Source of the DNA: Elusimicrobiota bacterium
GTDB lineage: Bacteria; Elusimicrobiota; UBA8919
Length of the DNA stretch: 64,000 nt
Reading direction: 5' to 3'
Assembly (NCBI GenBank): GCA_016928195.1
Contig: JAFGLF010000078.1
Span: 1 to 64,000, forward strand
A program made the position numbers and the translations under genes. How positions within the stretch are numbered: position 1 is the first letter of the stretch; every line of letters begins with the position of its first letter. Below, in pieces: positions 59,459 to 64,000 of the stretch. The notes below the pieces were generated by a model. That model searched no databases, was not told where the DNA came from, and saw only the letters and a program-made list of their open reading frames with translations.

Positions 59459-60478
59459 TTATCTTTTTACCAGAGGCCCGAACCGGCAGGATAACGAAAT
59501 CCTGTGTGAACCCATACTCTCCTGTATCTGCAAAGGCCACATAAATGCATAATCCAGCTGTGTCCTGAATTTGTCCCAAATACTTATCTTAAAACTCACT
59601 CCGCTGGTTAGTTCTGTATAATTGCTCCCTATCCTAAAGCCCAGAAACTCATCAAAAAACCATGCCTCGCTTCCTATATGCAGATTAACCTTGTCAGATG
59701 TTGTCCCCCATTCCTGCTTGCGGTATACTCCATCTATACTCGTCAAAAAGTTCTTTACCTTCCCCCAGCGTATAACCTTGTACGCTATTCCTAATCTTAA
59801 TTCCGAAGGGACAATATCCTCTGTTTTTAACCCGACATCGGGCTGGGTCATATTCTTTACTACCACTCCTAACGATATTCTATGCGGGTCATCAGAAAAC
59901 GCCTCTAACCATAACCCAAAATCTGCCGTTATTGCCGATTTAGAATCACCCTCTGCAAACACAGGGTCTGTTTCCGTTCGTTGGTCCAAGACATATGCGT
60001 GTCTTAACTGTTTTACATTAATTCCACAAAACACTTTTGGTGTCGCATCCTGCTTGGTTAATGGCGCTGCATATGTCAAACTTAACGTATCTTCCTTATA
60101 CTGATCCGCCGATACAAAATTTGCCCAGTTCGCTCCAAACGTTCCTACCTTACCTGCAGGACACACTATTGCTGCATACTTTAACCCTAAATCTACTTCC
60201 CTTAAACCGGTATACAGCTCTGCATGCATAAAATTTACTTCCACATTCTTTAACTGACATATTCCCGCAGGATTATACAGCATTCCGTTGGAATCATCAC
60301 TCACTGCAGTATATGCCCCTCCCATACCCGCAGGCCTCGCCCCCCACCCGCTGTCTTTAAAGGCAGGGTATAGGGTATAGGGTGTAGGCAGTAGTAAAAC
60401 CAATAACAATAAAATGAATTTTATCATCCTTTTAGAGAATCTATCTATGGTTTCATATATTAAATTTGTATATCTCAT
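59459..60478 (-). CDS. PorV/PorQ-family outer-membrane barrel protein
   Basis: A 339-residue protein, the third PorV-like copy. A start at 60478 has AGGG upstream; a second ATG at 60427 (MIKFILLLLVLLLPTPYTLY) would give a shorter, cleaner signal peptide. The family motif SGWGARPAGMGGAYTAVSDDSN with LYNPAGICQ follows, and the C-terminal strands (DYAFMWPLQIQ, HRISLSCRF) closely match those of the copy at 37385-38392. It directly follows a ZU5/FlgD-type protein gene. Proposed role: outer-membrane partner for that protein. Confidence 0.85.
   Translation of the reverse strand: MRYTNLIYETIDRFSKRMIKFILLLLVLLLPTPYTLYPAFKDSGWGARPAGMGGAYTAVSDDSNGMLYNPAGICQLKNVEVNFMHAELYTGLREVDLGLKYAAIVCPAGKVGTFGANWANFVSADQYKEDTLSLTYAAPLTKQDATPKVFCGINVKQLRHAYVLDQRTETDPVFAEGDSKSAITADFGLWLEAFSDDPHRISLGVVVKNMTQPDVGLKTEDIVPSELRLGIAYKVIRWGKVKNFLTSIDGVYRKQEWGTTSDKVNLHIGSEAWFFDEFLGFRIGSNYTELTSGVSFKISIWDKFRTQLDYAFMWPLQIQESMGSHRISLSCRFGPLVKR
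60361..60400 (-). repeat. 7-bp repeat (gggtata) in the third PorV-like leader
   Basis: ggcagggtatagggtatagg then gtgtaggcagtag encode the LLPTPYTLYPA end of the signal peptide. Related ctactgcctatcccctattg words fill the gap upstream (60479-60622). Confidence 0.82.
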
Positions 60479-60622
60479 ATTATCTATTCCCTATCCCCTA
60501 TTGCCTGCCGCCTGATGTTTCCCCTACTCCCTACTGCCTGCCTTTTTCCCTACTGCCTATCCCCTATTGCCTACTGCCTGCCTTTTTCCCTACTGCCTAT
60601 CCCCTATTGCCTACTGCCTGCC
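60479..60622. repeat. Intergenic array of ctactgcc/tatccccta octamers
   Basis: Words such as ccctactgcctatcccctat and tgcctactgcctgccttttt repeat across the 144-bp gap, including a near-perfect duplication of about 40 bp (about 60539-60579 and 60579-60621). No promoter seen. Confidence 0.85.
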
Positions 60623-61879
60623 TTATTTTGCTACCGCTATTGTTCCGCTGTACATCTTGCCGTCCAGCTCAAACTGATATATGTATACTCCGCTCTCCAC
60701 TATATTATCCAGTCCGTCCTCCCCATCCCAAAAACTCCCATCTGCCAATGCATTTATTGTCCTTACCTTCCTGCCGGTTATATCATATATGCTTATGTCT
60801 ACATCCTTGCCTGCTAATCCGTCAAAATTTGCCTGGTCATTATTCCCGTCTCTTAATGCAGGTGTTATTATCTTTTCAGCCGGCCGTACCGGCAATACCT
60901 CTTTAGCAGGCAATATCGCATATATGGAAAAATGCGACAGCTTGGCTATCACAACCTTATTTTCTTTATCTACTTCCCCGCCTATATACCGCCACTCTAT
61001 TCCATCCCAGTAGAAAACACGCAAATTATCTTCCTCGCCTTCAGGTACTACACCGTCCAAATAACTCATCTCTACCATTACTGGTATTTCAAATGTCAGC
61101 CCGGAAGGAAAAAACTCATACGCACACACAGGCGGACCATCCTTTGCAGAACCGTTCCCTCTGGATAAGAGTTCTACATTTCTCTTTAATACCGATATCT
61201 CCGTAGTCCCTTTAACCGCTCCAGGCGGTATATTCAGCTTTATCTTGTTCGGTATCTCTATTGTCCCACCGCCAAGCCCTATTTTCTCGGATATCTTTAC
61301 TGACGAAATTATTGTTGCATTGACATTAAATGAATATGCCTCATCTATATGCACTGTTGTTGAAGGTGAATCTATCCTGAAAAACAGACTCCTCTGTTCC
61401 CCTTTGCCTATATCGTATCCTTTGACTCCCTTTTTATCAGATGCTTTGGCAAATGTGTTGACATGTGCTATTGTTTCTGTCATAAATATTACATCATGCT
61501 TATCAAAATCATCTACTGCCGGCTTGTTATCAGTGAATATTCCGTAGAACATTATCTCTTCGTCCCTGTCGCTGAATTTACTCACCAGTTCCCATGGTGA
61601 ATTGTGCCCCATTGACAATGCTACCGCAAACGGATCATCCCCGTCATTGGTTATTGTCATTGTGCCGAATACCATACTCTCATTCTTTTCTATCTCTACC
61701 GACACAGAATCTGTAGACGCTACTATACTGAAACTTAATTTTCCTCCCAAGCTGTTTATCATTATCTCGCCAGAAAGGCAGGGAGTAAGTGAGAGAGCAA
61801 GTAAGCAAGTAAGTAAAATCTTACACATACGTACCTGCAATTTATTAGTATAATATTTTTTCTTATTCATTATTTTCAC
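60623..61879 (-). CDS. Secreted ZU5-like protein with FlgD-type C-terminal domain
   Basis: A 418-residue exported protein; the likely signal peptide starts at an internal ATG (MCKILLTCLLALSLTPCLSG, residue 18), whereas the first start is a GTG created by repeats. Domains: a beta-sandwich (about 40-190), a ZU5-like domain (KLNIPPGAVKGTTEISVLK; FYWDGIEWRYIGGEVDKENK) and a C-terminal FlgD-like Ig domain (VDISIYDITGRKVRTINALA; GEDGLDNIVESGVYIYQFEL). The last two domains closely match those of the protein at 38396-40597. It precedes a PorV-like gene. Probably a surface protein; ligand unknown. Confidence 0.8.
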   Translation of the reverse strand: MKIMNKKKYYTNKLQVRMCKILLTCLLALSLTPCLSGEIMINSLGGKLSFSIVASTDSVSVEIEKNESMVFGTMTITNDGDDPFAVALSMGHNSPWELVSKFSDRDEEIMFYGIFTDNKPAVDDFDKHDVIFMTETIAHVNTFAKASDKKGVKGYDIGKGEQRSLFFRIDSPSTTVHIDEAYSFNVNATIISSVKISEKIGLGGGTIEIPNKIKLNIPPGAVKGTTEISVLKRNVELLSRGNGSAKDGPPVCAYEFFPSGLTFEIPVMVEMSYLDGVVPEGEEDNLRVFYWDGIEWRYIGGEVDKENKVVIAKLSHFSIYAILPAKEVLPVRPAEKIITPALRDGNNDQANFDGLAGKDVDISIYDITGRKVRTINALADGSFWDGEDGLDNIVESGVYIYQFELDGKMYSGTIAVAK

Positions 61880-61955
61880 TTGCTTACTCGCTTATCGAAG
61901 CGTAGCGAAGATCCCGATTCATCGGGACTCGCCTACTCGCCTACTCGCTTGCCTC
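61776..61955. repeat. agtaagca/cttactcg octamer repeats around the ZU5-like gene start
   Basis: Within the gene leader gtaagtgagagagcaagtaa and gcaagtaagtaaa occur (61784-61817); in the gap cttgcttactcgct, the core cgaagcgtagcgaag and hairpin TCCCGAT-tc-ATCGGGA (61912-61927), then cgcctactcgcctactcgct. The core resembles those near 4791 and 16994. Confidence 0.85.
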
Positions 61956-61957
61956 TT

Positions 61958-63040
61958 TTATTTTAGGAAATTAATATTGTCTATATACACATTTCCTGTG
62001 TTTACTTCATCCGTATTCTTTATTACAATAATTATTTTCATCGGATTGATAATATTAAACGGCATATTCCACTCCAGTGTTTCCCATGTATTTGCTGTAG
62101 AAACAGATTTAATACCTGTATCCAGCCATCCTTCCGTTTCATTCCAGAAACCTACGGATATATCTGCTGCTGTTGCCGAACATTTAATTTCTGCTCTTAT
62201 TTTCATATAACGGCTAAAATCGTGATATCCCCATGTTTCAATCTTAGCCCAGTCAGTACCGCCGTCTACCGTACTGTTCCACTCCATATACAAACTTCCG
62301 GCATTTAAGGTGGAAGTGGAGCCATTGTGCGTTATTACAGAATCCGCAATACCAATAGCATCACCTGCATAAATAAATACATTTGTAGAATCATTAAAAT
62401 TGTCCCAGTACCACGTAGTGTTATCAGTCATAACAAACCTTAAATTCTCAAAATAATAAGTACAGAGATTGCTGCCTAAATTATCCGGCGCAAAAATCAA
62501 CTGTTTTATATTAGAATACCCTGCCAACGACTGGTCAATATCCCAGACACAATCTACCCACTCACCGGCAGGGATCGCTTGTGAAAGCCATATCTGCTGG
62601 ACTGTCGTATCACTCGAGTCTTTTATATCAATTTTTAAATTCATACCTGTACCGGCACATTCCACATACACATCCATTCTAATCTTGTCAACACTGTTCT
62701 GCCAGTTCTCCTGCGGGAATGTCTTGGTCCGCGCAAACATATAGCCGGGCGACGTTGCGTTTGAAGACAATCTTAAACACTCTGTTGAATCAAATGTTAT
62801 CCAGTCCAGATTCACCGGCCTTCCCCATAGCGGGTCTTCCCAGTAATGTGAATCGCAGTCGTCCCATTCGTACCATACATTCTCCATGATTTTCATCTGG
62901 ATATTCAAATTGCCGTTGTCAGCACCGTAAAGACAAATGACATATGACAGATGACAGATGACAGCAATAGATAGAACATAGCGGATGACAGATGAAAGAT
63001 TACATATAGTAGGTATTTTCATTTTCATAATTATTAACAT
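61958..63040 (-). CDS. Exported protein with two carbohydrate-binding-like beta-sandwiches
   Basis: A 360-residue protein of unknown family. The leader ends VICHLSYVICLYGAD and is repeat-encoded. Two similar jellyroll-like domains follow (about residues 50-210 and 215-360); each ends in a YFENLRF / VYIDNINFL strand, the usual close of CIA30/CBM-type domains that record a wide glycan-binding fold. No catalytic motif or C-terminal sorting domain. It lies between the Ig-like protein and the ZU5-like protein, with gaps of 1 and 78 bp. Confidence 0.72.
   Translation of the reverse strand: MLIIMKMKIPTICNLSSVIRYVLSIAVICHLSYVICLYGADNGNLNIQMKIMENVWYEWDDCDSHYWEDPLWGRPVNLDWITFDSTECLRLSSNATSPGYMFARTKTFPQENWQNSVDKIRMDVYVECAGTGMNLKIDIKDSSDTTVQQIWLSQAIPAGEWVDCVWDIDQSLAGYSNIKQLIFAPDNLGSNLCTYYFENLRFVMTDNTTWYWDNFNDSTNVFIYAGDAIGIADSVITHNGSTSTLNAGSLYMEWNSTVDGGTDWAKIETWGYHDFSRYMKIRAEIKCSATAADISVGFWNETEGWLDTGIKSVSTANTWETLEWNMPFNIINPMKIIIVIKNTDEVNTGNVYIDNINFLK
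62922..63010 (-). repeat. 7-bp repeats (cagatga/catatga) encoding a signal peptide
   Basis: gcaccgtaaagaca (62922-62935) followed by aatgacatatgacagatgac and further agatgaca copies, then a second cluster near 62985. The 14-nt word is identical to those at 38262 and 44082. Confidence 0.88.
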
Positions 63041-63041
63041 T

Positions 63042-63947
63042 TTACTTTTTTCTTACTTTCTCACTCTCTTGCTCTCTTATTTCAATGTATGTCTTTATGA
63101 ATTTCCTTCCGCTTATTCCTTTCCCCGCTGTCTTTATCTCCATTAATGTCATATACTTTTTATCAATGTACTTTTCCCTATCCGGCATCTCTATATATAC
63201 ATTAAAACTTTTTTTCTTTCTCCTTCTTATCTTGAGCTCAGCAGGAACAAATGATAAAATCATCCCCTCAGGCGCTGCTTCGTATCCATCCTTGATTCGT
63301 ATATTTGCTTTATTTATATCCTCCTGGCTTATTTCATATTTCCTGCTTCTCTTTGATATGTTCTTTATCTCTATTATCCCTATGAGTTCGCAAGTAGAAT
63401 CTGCTACCGCATACAACTCCTCAGGCTCTACTTCAAAACTCAAATCAACCGGCTTTATCTTCTCTTTCGTTTTTACTGGTGCTATACTGAAAAGCAGTGA
63501 ACCCTCTATCCCGGGAGTAACAGATACCATACCTGCTCCCGCTCCTATCCTTGATACACAGCTCCACAAGTTTACCTGATACTTCTTACCCAAATATATT
63601 TCATCATCCGGTATACTGATAATTACATCGCTTATCGCATATTCTTCAGGTCCAACCTCAAATCTTTCCTTGCTCAACCTTATCCATTCCGTTGACGGTA
63701 TAACCTCAAACCCCTCCCGCAGATGTTCTTTCTGGGGCACAACCGGATGTATATCTATTCTTACTTTCTCCTCCCCAGTATTCTGTACCTTTAACGGCAG
63801 GTTAGCTATTTCTCTAATATTATATTCCCCGCCTATCTGCAGATTCTCTATGAATATATTATTGAATTCTGTCGATATACCTAATCCAGAAGCTATACTG
63901 TTAAATGCAAGAATAATAACTATTAATAATGAAAACTTTTTTATCAT
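63042..63947 (-). CDS. Exported protein with two Ig-like domains, unknown function
   Basis: A 301-residue protein with a signal peptide (1-20) and two Ig-like beta-sandwich domains (about 24-155 and 165-290), each with conserved P-x-x-W-I/M-x-x and I-x-I-P/E-M-P-D strands that recall chaperone-like or COG1470-type domains. The last residues (IREQESEKVRKK) are encoded by agagcaagagagtgag repeats, so the natural C-terminus may have been replaced. It is the first complete gene at this end of the window; what lies upstream is unseen. Confidence 0.7.
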   Translation of the reverse strand: MIKKFSLLIVIILAFNSIASGLGISTEFNNIFIENLQIGGEYNIREIANLPLKVQNTGEEKVRIDIHPVVPQKEHLREGFEVIPSTEWIRLSKERFEVGPEEYAISDVIISIPDDEIYLGKKYQVNLWSCVSRIGAGAGMVSVTPGIEGSLLFSIAPVKTKEKIKPVDLSFEVEPEELYAVADSTCELIGIIEIKNISKRSRKYEISQEDINKANIRIKDGYEAAPEGMILSFVPAELKIRRRKKKSFNVYIEMPDREKYIDKKYMTLMEIKTAGKGISGRKFIKTYIEIREQESEKVRKK

Positions 63948-63953
63948 ACAAAC

Positions 63954-63987
63954 TCAGGTGAGGAGCGGGAATTATCCGCCCCCCACC
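63954..63987. promoter_or_regulatory. GC-rich hairpin just upstream of the terminal gene
   Basis: Arms aggtgaggagcgg and ccgccccccacct pair with two mismatches around a 7-nt loop (gaattat), 7 bp before the ATG at 63947. It resembles the G-rich arms at 29283 and 30390 and would hide the ribosome site if folded. The remaining bases to 64000 hold nothing recognised. Confidence 0.5.
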
Positions 63988-64000
63988 TATAAACACTAAT

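Noticed and set aside
60479..60622. Octamer arrays considered as a CRISPR array
   Set aside because: Units are 7-8 bp without regular unique spacers, and no cas gene is present.

Overview
The window is 64 kb of AT-rich bacterial DNA in which every gene I can support lies on the minus strand. Gene order below therefore runs from high to low coordinates. The organism is Gram-negative: it carries lptA/B/C, kdsA/B/C, lpxK, split hldE genes, an O-antigen-ligase-like protein and outer-membrane barrels. PorV-like barrels, secreted proteins ending in FlgD/T9SS-type C-terminal domains, a full Bat operon and GH65/GH130/GH99-like enzymes suggest an uncultivated lineage of the Omnitrophota/Elusimicrobiota/FCB kind. 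That placement is a guess; no marker gene here fixes the phylum.

Layout. (1) 63.9-59.5 kb: surface or periplasmic proteins, ending with a ZU5/FlgD-type C-terminal-domain protein and a PorV-like barrel. (2) 59.25-37.4 kb: a glycan-use locus headed by a LacI-family regulator with a near-consensus promoter and an 18-bp palindromic operator. It encodes a four-fold repeat glycan-binding-like protein, a GH99/71-like enzyme, an ABC sugar importer without its ATPase, a beta-PGM-like HAD, GH65 and GH130 phosphorylases, then two further C-terminal-domain/PorV pairs and a large barrel with carbohydrate-binding-like domains. (3) 37.2-31.7 kb: a secreted repeat protein, phosphomannomutase/phosphoglucomutase and a GH2 beta-mannosidase. 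(4) 31.6-16.0 kb: the LPS core/O-antigen cluster (GT9, GT4, GT2, DegT, DUF374, lpxK, hldE nucleotidyltransferase, WaaL-GmhB fusion, DUF3108). (5) 15.9-5.8 kb: hldE kinase, kdsB, then moxR-DUF58-batA-E. (6) 5.7-1 kb: kdsA, two zinc-ribbon membrane proteins, then kdsC-lptC-lptA-lptB-hpf-ptsN, the order known from proteobacteria but without rpoN.

Working together, the LPS genes make Kdo and ADP-heptose, build the core, and (LptA/B/C) export it. The glycan locus looks like a PUL analogue: surface binding and cleavage, ABC import, and phosphorolysis to sugar-1-phosphates that the mutases feed into central metabolism.

The strongest unexplained signals are two. First, the C-terminal-domain protein / PorV-like barrel gene pair occurs three times. 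Second, about twenty loci carry degenerate 7-8 bp tandem repeats, several built around a 16-bp palindrome (TCCGCCAGCTGGCGGA). These repeats sit between genes but also inside them: they encode signal peptides, a loop insertion in an aminotransferase and the linker of a double glycosyltransferase. No tRNA, rRNA, CRISPR array, transposase or plus-strand gene was found.
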